Shown one piece after another: positions 1 through 11,735 of a stretch of DNA of 64,000 nt. The notes under the pieces are model-generated. The model did not search any database. It was not told where the DNA came from and saw only the letters and a list, made by a program, of their open reading frames with translations. How positions within the stretch are numbered: the first letter of the stretch is position 1; every line of letters starts with the position of its first letter. The position numbers and the translations under genes are program-made. Origin of the DNA: Diospyros lotus (taxonomy: Eukaryota > Streptophyta > Magnoliopsida > Ericales > Ebenaceae); contig NC_068351.1 in NCBI RefSeq assembly GCF_014633365.1, forward strand, positions 19,271,366 through 19,335,365, written 5' to 3'.

Positions 1-2325
1 CGTGATTTGCGAAAGTGACTGAAAGTCACTTTAAATTTAATAGAAGGCCCATATATGTTGAAGATGAGCGCGGGCGCGAGCGATCCCGCGTGAGGGCGAC
101 CAGGGGCTGGACGCAGGTTCGATTTTGCCCACGTGCGAGGGAGGAAAATGCTGATTTTTAATTAGCAAGGACACCCAAAACGGCGTCGTTTCGCCTAAGG
201 CGGTAGTGCCTCCAGCGGCTGCCTCTGCTGCTACCACGTGGCTCTCCCCCTAGCCACTCATTTTTTACCCTTTTTAAGCCCAATTCGGGCGTCCCGAGCC
301 AGCAAAAACAGTAAGAAAATTTGAAGAAGATGAAGCTCGTGCACGACAAGAAAAATGGTGGAATTTGGGAGCAAATTCAGGTTTAAATGCGGTATAATTG
401 AGTTTTAATTAGCCAGGTGAGTAAATAAATATGTATTAAACATTCTGTACAATTAGAATTTTATTTTGGATCTAATTTTATTAATTTTGGGAGTTTAATC
501 TATTTTACAGCGTGTATTATTTTGGTGGCGTTCAAGCGTAAAAATGCTGTAATCAGCTTAAACGAGGCAAGCTCCCTCTACCTTTCGCAACCTCTTTCCG
601 TTTTGTGAACCCATCGCCTTCCCTTAATTTTTTTCGGTTTTACGTATTAATTATACGAAATGAGGATTTTATTAGGGTGATTTAATTTAATTAAATATGA
701 GACTTATTAGGATTTTATTTGTGGTGAGCCTACGTGGGATTTTAGACGGTTAAATTATTTATATTGCACGGTAGATTTATTTAATTAAAACTACAATTTT
801 ATTTAGTGCCGGGAAACGTTTTACTTCGCAGTGGGAGTGCAAGAAAGGCAAGAAACAGCCGTGTAAAGGCAAGTACCTAACCTATTCCTCCTGTTCTTTA
901 ATTCCCGTGAGAGACTTCATGGTTTCTCATATTTTATGCCCTCCCTTACTCTAATTCAGCGCCTAGCATTATTTATTAAGTTATTATTCATTTGTTTTAA
1001 TTTAAATTAAATCCGAGACTTCTAGAGTTTTATTTATTGTGTGCTTACGGGGGTTTGTACCGCCCCCATTCCTTTCGAAATAATGCTGAACCCAGCTTGG
1101 GGACTAGGTTCCTAGACGTGCAGGTTTATTGACGGTTTTCTCGGGTTTATTTATGGTTCGATTAGAGCTATCGAGCAGTGGGGCATGGGTCTGCTGTTTG
1201 ATGACGTTAGGGTAAACTATTGTACGGCCCTGAAGTAGACCGTCGGGTGGACACTCCTAGTCACTGGCTGTTGACCGGTGCCGGGCACTGCGGACTAGCT
1301 CTACCGGTATATGATTTACTGCATGATTAGATACATTGTATTATGATTTGATATGTACATAGGTACGGGATGCATGTTGGGATATTCATTCACTGAGTAT
1401 GCTTGGACACGGACATTCTAGCATGGTTAGGTTGCATTTGGCACGGGCATGTGCATGGCGTGTGGTTTACTATGTGGGCGGAGCATGGCATGATGCCTGG
1501 ATGTATGGGCGCCAGTGTATCACATTGATGCTCATTAAGCCATTGCATTTTTATGTGCATTGCATGGTTACTGGTAGTTATTAGTTCTCAGACGGGAGAA
1601 TCATTCCAAGGGAGCCTATGGCTCGGGTGTCAGGAGTACCGACATGGACACACGGGTGACGGGAGCACCGACCCGGGACAGCGCGCACAGGTTTGTTAGA
1701 GATTTATGTTGCCTTTCAGGGCAACGGCAGGTTGGTATGGGACTTGGGTGTCGTGTGTCTTGTGTGGGCCCCAAGGATCAGTATGTGCTTTCATTATGCT
1801 ATACTTTTGTTTGGTAGCGTCTCATGACTTATATGTGCTTGGGGGTTGGTGTTCTGGGGGAAAGCTTATTGGATCTATATAGCCTTTAGCCTTCATTTCT
1901 TTATGCTTGCTGAGTCTCTAGACTCACTTTACTTTCCATCATTCCAGATAGTGACAGCGTGGGTCCGGGCAAGAGAGCCAGCGTCTAGCGACAGAGTCGG
2001 CATAGTGTACAGACAGTTTCATCAATCCCCGTCAACTCTGATGTTTGAGTAGGATTTACTCTATTATTCTTGACTGTGCTGGGTCATTTCTCGTGCCTCA
2101 TGTATATCGGCACAGGTGTCTGTAATCATTTATCTATCTTGTGACCGTTGTGCTAGCGGGGTACCCGTAGTGCATGCATGTATATATAGCTTCACTTCCG
2201 TTGTTTAAATTCTTGTTTATGCATGCCAGGGTAGTTTCTATCTTGTGTCTCATTCTTTTCGCTTCCGTAGGCGCTCCCGTTTGGATAGTCCAAGTGGTTG
2301 GGATATTCGGGCGATGGTGCTTACA
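1..2325 (+). mobile_element. Gypsy-type LTR, 5' part cut by window edge
   Basis: This is the 3' part of a long LTR ending in GGTGCTTACA at 2325. It is clearly the same family as the complete solo LTR at 60503-63217 on the other strand: both share the end (cgctcccatt/gtttg.. then ggttgggatat.. then gtgcttaca), the Ser-rich stretch around 540-600 (aacgaggcaagctccctctac) and the hairpin TGAGTC-TCTA-GACTCA (1911-1926). The LTR is inserted in a PIF transposase reading frame that resumes directly at 2326. The 5' end and the left target duplication (expected taccc) lie outside the window, so solo versus full-length cannot be decided. ORFs inside it are short and unsupported. Confidence 0.85.
1911..1926 (+). 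other. Short perfect hairpin in LTR
   Basis: TGAGTCTCTAGACTCA folds into a 7-bp stem. It lies 400 bp before the LTR 3' end, the same offset as the equivalent hairpin in the sister LTR at 60902-60917. Comparable hairpins with other stem sequences occur in the other gypsy-type LTRs of this window. Function unknown; a role in RNA 3' end formation is inference. Confidence 0.6.
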
Positions 2326-2970
2326 TACCCTCTATAGGACGCAAAGGATATCCAACTCAAAATATCCTTGCAATTGTGGACTTTAACATGTGTTTTACAT
2401 TTGCATGGGCTAGTTAAGAGGATCAACTCATGATGCCAGAATATCTGGTGAAGCAATTTATAAGGCCGACTTGAATTTTCCCCACCCACCAAGAGGGAAA
2501 TATTATTTAGTAGATGCATGGTATGCTCATATGACTGAATACATGAGGTCATACAAGGGTAAGCATATAAGATACACCTTCAAGATTTTTGACGTGCAAG
2601 AACGCCACGATTGCGTGCACCAAAAGGGCATAAAGAGTCTTTCAATTACTTATATTCTTCATGTAGAATTATTGTTGAGCGCACTTTTGGAGTGTGGAAG
2701 AAGAGATTTAGGGTTTTAGAAGATATGAAAACATACAATTTTGATACCCAACGAGATATTGTTCTAGGTACAATAGCCATCCATAACTATATTTGGAAGG
2801 AAGGGATACAGGATGTTGCATTCACTGCAGCTGAAAATGAAAATTATATTCCTAATGCACAATTTGTGACACCATCTAATAGTCAAGTTAATGATAAAGT
2901 GGACCAGAGTGATAATTACCGGATGGCAGTGCAAGATGTTATAGCCCTAGATATTGGACAAACACAATAA
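2326..2970 (+). pseudogene. PIF/Harbinger (HARBI1-like) transposase, 3' half, broken
   Basis: Translation from 2328 reads PSIGRKGYPTQNILA, then DFNMCFTFAW, a stop/frame change near 2410, FPHPPRGKYYLVDAWYAHM (ORF 2471-2719), another frame change near 2610, and IVERTFGVWKKRF (ORF 2611-2970). These are the DDE-nuclease landmarks of plant PIF/Harbinger transposases: the second acidic residue in the YYLVDA block and the final Glu in the VERTFG block. The usual Gly after VDA is Trp here. The N-terminal half is missing because an LTR is inserted immediately upstream and the rest is outside the window. At least two frame disruptions show it is dead. TAA stop at 2968-2970. Confidence 0.88.
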
Positions 2971-3613
2971 TTGTATGTAAATTTGTAATTTTGTTCTACT
3001 AACCCTTTTGTGTTTATGTATGGGATAATTGAACTTCAATTTAAATATTGTGTCTTATTTAATTTTGAATTTTGTAATTATCAAATTTATTTGATTATCA
3101 ATTATTGTGTCATGCCTAATCTTGTAATTTTGTAATATACATCAAATTTCTAGTTGTTCAAAAGAAATATACATTTAAGTATTAATATTTATTTAAATAT
3201 TAATAGTTGATATGCATTGATAAAATTTAAAGATAAAGAATTTTATATAATATCTCAACATATATATTGAAGATTTTTATGAATTAAATCTAAATTTATA
3301 AATAAAGAATTGTATTAATATATTTTTAAAAATTATGTATAATTTATCAATATGTAATTGTAAGTATTTTAGCAATTGAACATTAATTTATTTATTTTAT
3401 TAAAAATTTATAATTTATAAATTTTATTTATATTATTCAGTACTATGTCTATTTTAGTCTTTTTACCAAGTTCTAACAACTTATCAACTTTTACAAATCA
3501 AATACATAACTTTTAATTCATAGTTTAAAAATACATTTATCCAAACACGTTATCAACTTAAAAAACAAAATAACTTTTAAGCTCCAAACTAAAACGCACA
3601 ACCAAACTAGCCC
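2971..3613 (+). mobile_element. PIF/Harbinger 3' non-coding tail and probable terminal inverted repeat
   Basis: AT-rich, gene-free DNA after the transposase stop. It ends near 3613 in accaaactagccc, whose reverse complement GGGCTAGTTTGGT is a typical PIF-like terminus. The subterminal part (about 3400-3600) is similar, in reverse orientation, to 11030-11180 (shared words for a gttgataa..ttagaacttg/agagcttg..taaaaaga stretch), which links this element to the non-autonomous one at 10.5-11.7 kb. The 3-bp TSD cannot be checked because the left end is outside. Confidence 0.55.
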
Positions 3614-3989
3614 TACATTAAGAAACTTGGATAATATTGACAAAGCATGGACCCTCTTGAATACTCAATTCAAATTAATTATAGTCTTGAGCAAAGTTTG
3701 AATTTAAGGTGTGTTCAATTAGCCAATTTAATGCTTCCTTTAATTTCTTGATTCTTGACCTTATTATTGGACCTCCATGGATGCTTAACGGATGTTGTGA
3801 AGGTTTAGCAACTTGGTTCACATCACCTTGAATCATGCATAAGGGCTCATTCGATTATTTGATACATAATTAATTAAAGTTTTACATTAATATCTTATCA
3901 TCAACATCATCATCGAAACATAATTAATATATTGACTCAACAAAAGATTAATTAAAAATAAAATTCTTCTTCTTTTGGATTTTGCTGAT
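3614..3989. other. Unassigned AT-rich sequence
   Basis: No coding signal or repeat boundary recognised. It may be the start of the copia remnant that follows. Confidence 0.4.
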
Positions 3990-4480
3990 TTTGAAACTTG
4001 TGTTATTGCATAAGGGGTAAATTGATTGAAACCAAAAGGTATACTCAACACACAATAATGACCCTTTAGAATTAATTCGTACTGATATCTATGGACCCTT
4101 ACCACCAACCTTATGTGGTAAATGATTTTTTTATAACATCATTGATGACCACTCTAAATATGGATATTTATATTTAAATTAATAATAAATTTGAATCACT
4201 CAAAAAATTGAAGATTATAAAATTAAAAGTTGAAAGAAAATTAAAAAAAGTTAATTAAAGTTGTCAGGGTTGACTGTGGGGGTGAATACTATGGCAAACA
4301 TATAGATGTTGGGTAATCTAAAGGGTCATTTGTCGAGCACTTACAAAGTTGTGATATGGTTGCTTAGTATACAATACTGGAGACCCATGAAAATAATGGC
4401 ATGGTTAAGAGACAAAATTCACATGTCAGTTTGTTAATAATGTATGGTTTGTTTCTCTATCACTTTTCTTGTGCAATTTA
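3990..4480 (+). pseudogene. Ty1/copia integrase core remnant
   Basis: In shifting + frames one reads ELIRTDIYGPLPPTLCG, then IIDDHSKYGYLYL, then a degraded VVRSDRGGEYYGKHI-like stretch (around 4265-4300, ttgtcagggttgactgtgggggtgaatac) and finally an NGMVKRQN-like stretch. These match the copia integrase core in order: first Asp in the TDIYGP block, second Asp in the D-GGE block, then the Glu region. Multiple stops and indels interrupt it. No GAG, protease or RT could be followed on either side, so this is a truncated fossil. Confidence 0.75.
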
Positions 4481-4699
4481 TTTTTATTATAATTGTTAGA
4501 GATAATTAGCAAATTAGAAGTAGATTTGTTTATGTCTGATTTTATATTAGATTGTGTTTAATTGCACACATTTATCATAGAAAATACGTAATTATTACAA
4601 TATTTTCTATGAAAGCAATCAAACACTCTTAATTTTTCTATAGAAAACTGTGTATGGTATAAGCATTTAAAAGTTCTTTTCATGAAATTCATTTTTCAA

Positions 4700-4995
4700 G
4701 GGAGTGGGATGGTTTTTGTTTTCTAAGTAAATATTATCTAGAATTAAATTCTAGGTAATGCAATCAAACACACCCTTAGCATGAAAAATATCATATCCAA
4801 GGAATTTAATTTCATATTTGGTGTTTGATACACTATATTTTTCATGGAATTCAATTCCATGATACAACCATTAAAGCATGTTTTTAGCTCTTTTTCATGA
4901 AAAAATCCATCTAGGGGGAGATGGTTTTTGTTTTCCATATAAGTTAGAAAATATTTTTCTTTCCAACTAAATGATATCAAACACACCCTTATAGA
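4700..4995. mobile_element. MITE-like sequence with repeated end
   Basis: Two related tails, 4700-4776 and 4913-4991, both run gatggtttttgttttc .. atcaaacacaccctta. The reverse complement TAAGGGTGTGTTTGAT resembles a MITE terminus. A candidate opposite end, tttggtgtttgatacac, is at about 4817. No TSD could be established. Confidence 0.4.
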
Positions 4996-5299
4996 TTTAT
5001 CTACATTTTACATAGTCTTGATTCTTGATTCTAGATATATATTATTTAGAGTTTAACTCTTTCTTAGTGTAATCTTAAATTTTAGGTTTATCTTATTCTT
5101 GTATAGCCTATAAATAAGTTGTACATCAACCATTCATGTGAAATTGAGACACGTGGATCATTGAAAAAAAAAGATCTATGCAATCTTCTAATATTTTGTT
5201 TTGTTTTCATTATTTGTTTGAGTACAATACATTTATAAATAATTTTAAATAATATAAAGATAAACTTAGGATAAGTTGGAATTCATATACGTTAACTGG

Positions 5300-5435
5300 T
5301 TGGTCAATAATAAGTTGAGATTTACACTAATAGATCTTGGATTCGATTTGTTACCCTGCGTAGTAAAGCAAAGTCTCCACCTGCGATTTATATTCTCTAC
5401 CGAAATTAAGAGCACGAACGATGAAAGACCACGCA
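5300..5435 (-). repeat. Dispersed repeat copy (minus strand)
   Basis: On the minus strand it reads ttcgtgctcttaatttcgg..gagaatataaatcgcaggtggagactttgct, the same unit as at 6240-6360 and 9428-9545. Family not identified. Confidence 0.5.
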
Positions 5436-5600
5436 AGAACAGTAATCCCAAAATAAACATAAAACCTAAGATAACGCTAACCAAGAGTTAAATTCTAAAC
5501 AATATCTAGAATTAAAAACATCTACAATTGCTAACAAATCTAATACAAAATCAAACCTAAACAAATCTAGATCTAATTTGATAATTATCTCTAACCGTAA

Positions 5601-6239
5601 AAATTATGCTTAGTCAAAGGAAGACTTGATACATATGGACTTTAGGGTGACAATGGAAATGGGATAATAATATTTAGTCCTTTTTCATAGTTTGAAATGA
5701 TGGTTCATCAATGCAAAATGTCTAATATACCTTTGCATTCGTCTGAGCAATAATTGTGATTGTTAAATCCAATACAGAAACATATTTGACATTAACCTTT
5801 CGGACCACAAAAATGAACCAAATATCATTATTCAAGAAAAAATTGCCCTTTTAACTAGACATATTGCATTTTTCTGATAAATTAAAGTAGTTTATATAAT
5901 AATGGGTTTAAATGATAGCTTTATAGTTCTATTTGGTTATTAACATATCTATGTTTATGAGGTGGCAAAATCTGAAAAGGGGGTTAGCGTAATTTTTTTT
6001 TAATTATTAGGGTATTTTTGGTTTTTAAACTATATCTGAAGGGGCTCAATGTAATTCATCCAAATATCTAATATTCTATTTAATAAATTAAAATTATCAA
6101 TTTAATTTAGCAATGTAATAGATAATTAATTTATTTATTTAACTTGGTGATTAGCACTTGTTAAACAAATACTCATAAAATTTTGAAACCTTAAGAGGTG
6201 GTTTTTGTTTTTCCTCGTATGTGAATACTTGAGATGACT
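5601..6239. other. AT-rich intergenic sequence
   Basis: No gene or element edge recognised. Confidence 0.4.
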
Positions 6240-6360
6240 GTTTTTGCACGATCCATATTGCTCGTGCCTTTGATTTCGACAGATGAAGTAAATCGTAGAT
6301 GTGAGATTTTACCTCATTGCGTAGACTGAGGATCAAACTCATGACCCACTGGTACAAATT
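6240..6360 (+). repeat. Dispersed repeat copy
   Basis: Contains gctcgtgcctttgatttcga, then a gtagatgtgagattttac block and aactcatgacccactggta. Diverged copies are at 9428-9545 (+) and 5300-5435 (-). Size and spacing could suit a SINE or the tail of a larger element, but no RNA polymerase III boxes were identified with confidence. Confidence 0.55.
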
Positions 6361-7059
6361 TGACAACCGGTGGGTTATGAGTTTTATTATTTAGTTTTAA
6401 TTTAAATTAATTAGAATTTAAGTAATAGTCTTAGTAACGAAGAAAATGTCGTTATCAAAAAAAATAAACCACAGACACTGATAAAATCAATTCGGAATGT
6501 CGTTATCAAAAAAAAAAATTAAACCGCAGACATTGACACAATCAATTCTAGCTAAATCACAAAAGATGTCTCCACTAATGACAAAGGAGTTTGGTGTCTA
6601 AACTAATTATGTTGATTCGCGTAAATAAAATATTAATTTAGTGAGAAAATAGGGACCTCAAATTTCAAGTTTGAGTCCATGCATGCAAGTTGTCTTTGGA
6701 GTTTTGTGTCCTAATATTTAATGAAATGTACATTATATGCCTATAAAAAGTTAATAATAGTGATTCACCAACGGGGTGCTTTGCAAAGTCGCATGAAGTA
6801 CGGCGCATTTGCAGATGCAAAGAAAAGAAAAGAATTGTATGGGGACATGACTTTAGCTTTTGTAAGGTTAAAAAAATCGAACCAAAAGATATATTGTGAA
6901 GACTTTAAGGCTTGTATTTTGTCTTTATATGTAATTAATTTGAGGTACTTCGTGGCTTCTCATGATTTCAACTTTGTTTTAGTTTTTAATTTTATTATTT
7001 ACAAAAAAAAATATTTTAATTGCTTGTGATGAGATTTTTGAGACAGACCATCACGTGCC
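6361..7059. other. Unassigned sequence
   Basis: Contains two near-identical short blocks at 6443-6480 and 6498-6537 (tgtcgttatcaaaaaaa..aaaccgcagacattga-like). The 102-codon ORF at 6721-7029 has no recognisable domain and AT-rich composition, so it is not called as a gene. Confidence 0.35.
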
Positions 7060-7345
7060 ACTTCTGCGAATGAATCTCGGGAATCGAACCTCGGACTTAA
7101 TGATGTCGGATCTTGGTGATAGGACCTACAAGACAACGGAGTGGCGGAACTAGAGTCCCCCGGGGTGAACTCTGATGCTTAAATCGGTAGAATAAATGTA
7201 GGTAGTAATAAATATGAGAGTTGTAGAACTTTTTATACCTAATGAGGACCCCAATCAAGATGGAACCGGTCTCACGATCTGGTCCGGATCTTTTGGACTC
7301 CACATCAGATTGTTGACTTGCCACGTGTCAGTTTCTCGGGCAATC
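7060..7345. mobile_element. Retroelement-like fragment
   Basis: The text gaatcgaacctcgg..gatgtcgg..gtggcggaac..tgaactctgatgctt, followed by gatctggtccggatctt and a cacgtgtca, resembles non-coding LTR/leader sequence of plant retroelements. No boundaries found. Confidence 0.35.
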
Positions 7346-7829
7346 CACATGACGAGCGAGGCCACTAGCGTGTAGGGTTATTATTATAATTTTAGGTAGT
7401 GCCACGTTAGCTTGTTTTCCTTTTTTTTTTTTAAATAATGTTAAAATTTTTATTCAACTGCAATGTATTTTGCATTTTCTTTATTTATTTAAGAGTTCAA
7501 CAAATTCAAATAGTCCATAGAACTTGTCAAATAATAAAAAATTATAAAGTAACTAAATTTAATAGCACGTTAGAGAAAAATCTACAAATAATCAACATAT
7601 ATAACACGTGATAAGTTGGCTAAAGCATTACTTTTTAAGTTTTACAACTACAATGAAGTGTTATTTTAAAACTAGTAAATGATTGGCGCCATCGATAATC
7701 ATAGTAAAGAGGTTATTGGATGGTCTATTATTTTGCTCCTATAATTGTTAATTTTTTTCTAATAAATTTTATTATTTAGATAATTATTATATAATGGATT
7801 TCAATACTTAAAATCTAGCTCAGTCGACA
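7346..7829. other. AT-rich intergenic sequence
   Basis: Nothing recognised. Confidence 0.35.
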
Positions 7830-8450
7830 CTTATGCATCTTATTTAAGTCAACTTTGATCTCGATCCATTATCTAACCACCCTTAATTTTGGTTCCATAT
7901 CCAAGTCACCTTTGACCTCGATCTAATAATTAGGTTACCCTCAATCTTGGTCTAGTTAACTAGATCATTCTTAGCCTAGGTATCTTATTTAGGTTTAGAT
8001 CGGTCCAAAGTGGGGTCTCTCACAAACTTGGAGACAAACCAAACCTAATTAGGGTCAAACTATCTAATTTGACTAGATATTCCCTCTTAGAAGTGAACAA
8101 TATGCTTGATCATATTATTGGATTATTTCCTACAATCTAGGGATTAGTTCAAATTTCAACAAATTTGAAATTAACCTCTTCTCTTAAATCTTAAGAAAGC
8201 GATCTTTATAGATAACTTTAATATTTTCAAGTACATTTATAATTATCATTCTTAGATGTCATCTCACAAAAAATATCTAATCCTAAACAAAGGATTATCT
8301 CTAAACTTCTATAAATATAAATAAATGAGGATCTCTCCTGTAGAATAAACATTTTCAATCACGATCTCAAATTCTATTGCTCTCTTATTATTGTTACACG
8401 TATGATTTAGATATTAAAGTGGCTTTCTTAGCTAGCCTCGAACAATTTCA
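7830..8450 (+). mobile_element. Degenerate LTR with TATA region
   Basis: Imperfect repeats of a ctcgatcta..accaccctta motif (7855-7990) precede a TATA-like tctataaatataaat at 8308-8322. This is followed by ggatctctcctgtagaataa and a pyrimidine-rich gctctcttattattgtt. This order is usual in LTR promoters of large plant gypsy elements. No coding region is attached. Confidence 0.45.
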
Positions 8451-9427
8451 CTATTTTATTTTTTTTTAAAGATCAGCTAAGAGTTCAAAACTCAAACCTT
8501 TCTTATCATTTGGTACGTTTTCTTTATAAGTGTATTAATGGTTAATTCTTTGCACCATCAATAATATCTTTGATTGGGGTCTTAACATCTTTTGAGTTTA
8601 ACAAGGAATAATAGTAATCTCAAACTTTGGTCCTTAATGATTTTAGTTGATTTAGAATTATAAATATATAAAATAAAAAAAATTAATATTACATTTTACA
8701 TGGTTGAGGATGGATTGGAGACGCAATCCCCGGTCGGTATTTTCAAAAATCCATTCAAACTCTTCCAAATAATTATTTTTCATATGTGAAATACATATTT
8801 TAATTTATGTAGTAATATTTTTTATTTAAGTACTTTAATTTTTTATTATTTTAATTATATTCTAAAATTATATAATTTCGTGTCAATTATATCTTTAAAT
8901 TTTTTATTATTTTAATTACACCTTAAATTATATAATTTTAAATCAATTCATACAACGCCAAATTTATTAAGAAATAGCTATTGACATCCCTAAATCCTAT
9001 GGTGGGGCCAAGATTGTCGTGTTGGGTTTAATAAGTCCACCAGACCACGTGCCAACTCCTATCCAACTTCGAGTATGTTGTCAAACAGTAAAATGTAAAA
9101 TATTTTATTTATTTTCATGTCTTGACTGCTTTACTATAATAAGTTTTAGGGTAAATTATCAACCAAAAAAAAAGGAACTAATTAATTATTAATTTTACAA
9201 TCAACTTTAAAAGTTATTAATTATATACCAAGCTGTTAAATTTGTATCAATCTTATAACGTTATCATAAGGTAGCTAATAAGACTGGCCTCCATTAGGAA
9301 ATTTTAAAAATTTGTATCAAATCGAGATTAAAGTAATATATATATATATATTATATCTGTATATAATTTGAAACTTTTTAAAATATATTATAAAATTAAT
9401 AATTTATTAAAATTTAAAATTATTGTC
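8451..9427. other. AT-rich intergenic sequence
   Basis: No gene. A short internal repeat (tttaattttttattattttaattat, about 8830 and 8897) and a (TA)n tract at 9339-9350 are visible. Confidence 0.4.
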
Positions 9428-9545
9428 CCTACACGATCTTCTATCATTCGTGTTTTCGATTTTGACAGAGAAGATGAATTGTAAGTGGAGATTTTATTTC
9501 ACTGTATAGGATAAATAATTAAATTTATAATCTAATGGTATGAAT
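9428..9545 (+). repeat. Dispersed repeat copy
   Basis: Reads cattcgtgttttcgattttg, acagagaagatgaattgtaa and tggagattttatttcac, the third copy of the unit seen at 6240-6360. Confidence 0.5.
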
Positions 9546-10165
9546 TTTAATTTATTTAATTTAATTATTTAATCTATATTTTAAAAATAATAATTTATTA
9601 AAAATGGATGTATTATAAATAAATTACCATTTTTGTCACTATCAAATAATAAAGATTGGAGTCTACCATTTTCTCAGCATTAGATTAGATCGCTACCTGT
9701 CACTGTACTTGGTAAAGATGCAGTAATTTTCTAACCTAGGTAGATAGATAGATAGGCATGATCAATGGTCGCGTCCCCTCGAGGTGTGGGGCCCGCTCAT
9801 CTCAAATTGATTGCTTTATGTGGGGGCCGCAATCTTTTGCTTTGGCCCTTCATGATTGGACAATAGTGGGGCCCGCCAAGCACTCAAGCCAACGGTGGCG
9901 ATGAATCCAATCATTTAGATCTTGTGGACGGAAAACAAAAGAAGTTTGTGGCGAACAAGGACGCGGCGGCATAGTGTTCCCCTAATTAGAAATTAAGGGG
10001 ATTAGGCGCGGGTGGGTTTTATCGGGTTGACCCCACACCGCTCCTCTCCAACGTCTTTCTCTAGTCTCCGTTGCCCGTTGGGAGTGTGGTTGACACGACA
10101 CCCATCTCTCTTTCCTCCTCAACTCTCCACCCAGCGACAAAACCTTTTGTTTCATGTCAGGTGAC
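9546..10165. other. AT-rich DNA passing into a GC-richer, possibly single-copy segment
   Basis: From about 9760 the base composition rises and the sequence (gtggggcccgctc twice-like motifs, CT-rich gctcctctccaacg.. and ctctctttcctcctcaac) looks like a promoter/5' leader. No ORF follows because a tandem array begins at 10166. It may be a decayed gene start; no product can be assigned. Confidence 0.3.
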
Positions 10166-10664
10166 CTGGGGGGGGGGGGGTGTTTCGCTTACTTTTTTTT
10201 TTTAAAGTAATTTTTAAGTTATTTTAATTTCTAAATTAGGTAAAATTTAAAGATTTGATAATGTCTAAACTGATAACGTATGAATTCGGGGGTGGTTGGG
10301 GCGGGGGGTGTTTCGCTTACTTTTTTTTTTTAAGTAATTTTTAAGTTATTTTAATTTCTAAATTAGGTAAAATTTAAAGATTTAATAATGTCTAAACTGA
10401 TAACGTATGAATTCGGGGGTGGTTGGGGGGTGTTTCGCTTACTTTTTTTTTTTAAAAGTAATTTTTAAGTTATTTTAATTTTTAAATTAGGTAAAATTTA
10501 AAGGTTTGATAACGTATGAATTCGCTAGGGGGGTGGTTCACCCCTTTAACGGGGGGTGTTTCGCTTACTTTTTTTTTTTTTTAAAGTAGTTTTTAAGTTA
10601 TTTTAGTTTCTAAATTAGGTAAAACTTAAAGGTTTGATAACGTCTAAACTGATAACGTATGAAT
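10166..10664 (+). repeat. Four-copy tandem array of an element end
   Basis: Four units of about 95-130 bp each begin with a G-run plus gtgtttcgcttac, a T11-12 run, aaagtaatttttaagttatt, ctaaattaggtaaaa, and end gataacgtatgaattc. Unit starts are near 10170, 10303, 10427 and 10552. The third lacks part of its tail, so the array is uneven. Confidence 0.85.
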
Positions 10665-11735
10665 TCTTCGACAAGGTTAGATAGATTGACAAGAGGGCTA
10701 TTGAATAAGACCAAAATGCTCTTGCCCAATTTGCAAAGTGGGTCATTGCCCTGTTCTCTCATCTCCCTTCTTATGACCGTGATGTGACCGTCGAGCGCTA
10801 CTACCTTCGCCTCGTCGCCTCACCGACCATCGCTACATCTTCCAACAGCCAGCGAGGTAATGGAAGCGAGGTAAGGAGGCGAAGGTAGCAATAGTCGGCC
10901 ATGGGGAGGGAGAGATGAGAGAGGCGAAGACAGTGACATCCCTTGTAAATTTATATTTTGAGTAAGAGCATTTTAGTCTTTTTGACCCCATTTAGTAAAC
11001 TTCTCGAGCAAAGTAGTATTACTCATAATGTGTTTAGATAAATGTAATTTTAAATTATTAGTTAATAATTATATATTTGATTTGAAATAGTTGATAAGAT
11101 ATTAGAGCTTGATAAAAAGACGAAAATATACATATTATTGAATAATACAAATAAAATACATAAAGATAATAATAATAATTTTAAATAAAATAAATTATAA
11201 ATTAATATCTAACTGATAAAATTTTACTATTAGATACTGATAAATTATATATAATTATTAAAAAATATACTAATACAATATTTTATTAAAGTCAATATAT
11301 ATTATGTATTATATATATATTTACACAGTGAAGGATGGTCGACGACAATGAGAGGAGACGGTGGCCGAGAAGATGGGCGATGGAGGAGGAGATGGGCTAC
11401 AGAAATGGGTGATGACGAGCTACTGGAGGCAACAATGAACAGTTTGCCATAAAAGAGGCAACCAAAGGAGATTGAAAAGAATAAAAGAGTGTAAATATTT
11501 GATTTATGTAAGGGCAATTTCATAATTTGTTTGATCAATGCAATAAGTTGCTAAGAACTTATTTAGAAAAGTTGGGGGAGGAGTTTTTGAAAAACTTTAC
11601 TGAATTAGCTTAAAAGTTAAATAGCGTTTAAGCTCTTAAATATTGCTAAATGTGTAAAAAATTAAACTATGTAGTTTATAAACTATTTCAATAACTTATA
11701 AGTAGTCAAACCAGTATGCCAAACACCCTCTTAAA
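10552..11735. mobile_element. Non-autonomous PIF/Harbinger-like element (probable)
   Basis: The left end GGGTGTTTCGCTTAC, with nearby aaagtaatttttaagttatt, matches loosely the reverse complement of the right end (GGGTGTTTGGCATAC .. tacttataagttattgaa, about 11680-11732). Subterminal DNA at 11030-11180 resembles the PIF tail at 3400-3600. TTA follows the right end as a possible 3-bp TSD. The interior includes an inverted repeat (10801-10813/10876-10888). No transposase remains. Confidence 0.5.
10801..10888. repeat. Inverted repeat
   Basis: ctaccttcgcctc (10801-10813) and gaggcgaaggtag (10876-10888) are perfect reverse complements separated by 62 bp, inside the PIF-like element. Confidence 0.7.

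Larger units (their letters stand above)
4495..5600. repeat. Large imperfect inverted arrangement of an LTR-like sequence with MITE insertions
   Basis: 4497-4560 (gttagagataattagcaaa..) is similar to the reverse complement of 5535-5597, and 5030-5100 (ctagatatat..gagtttaactcttt..) is similar to the reverse complement of about 5440-5510. The left arm holds a TATA-like cctataaataag at 5107-5118. The left arm is split by MITE-like DNA (about 4560-5000). Best read as two diverged copies of one LTR-like repeat in opposite orientation. Confidence 0.5.
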
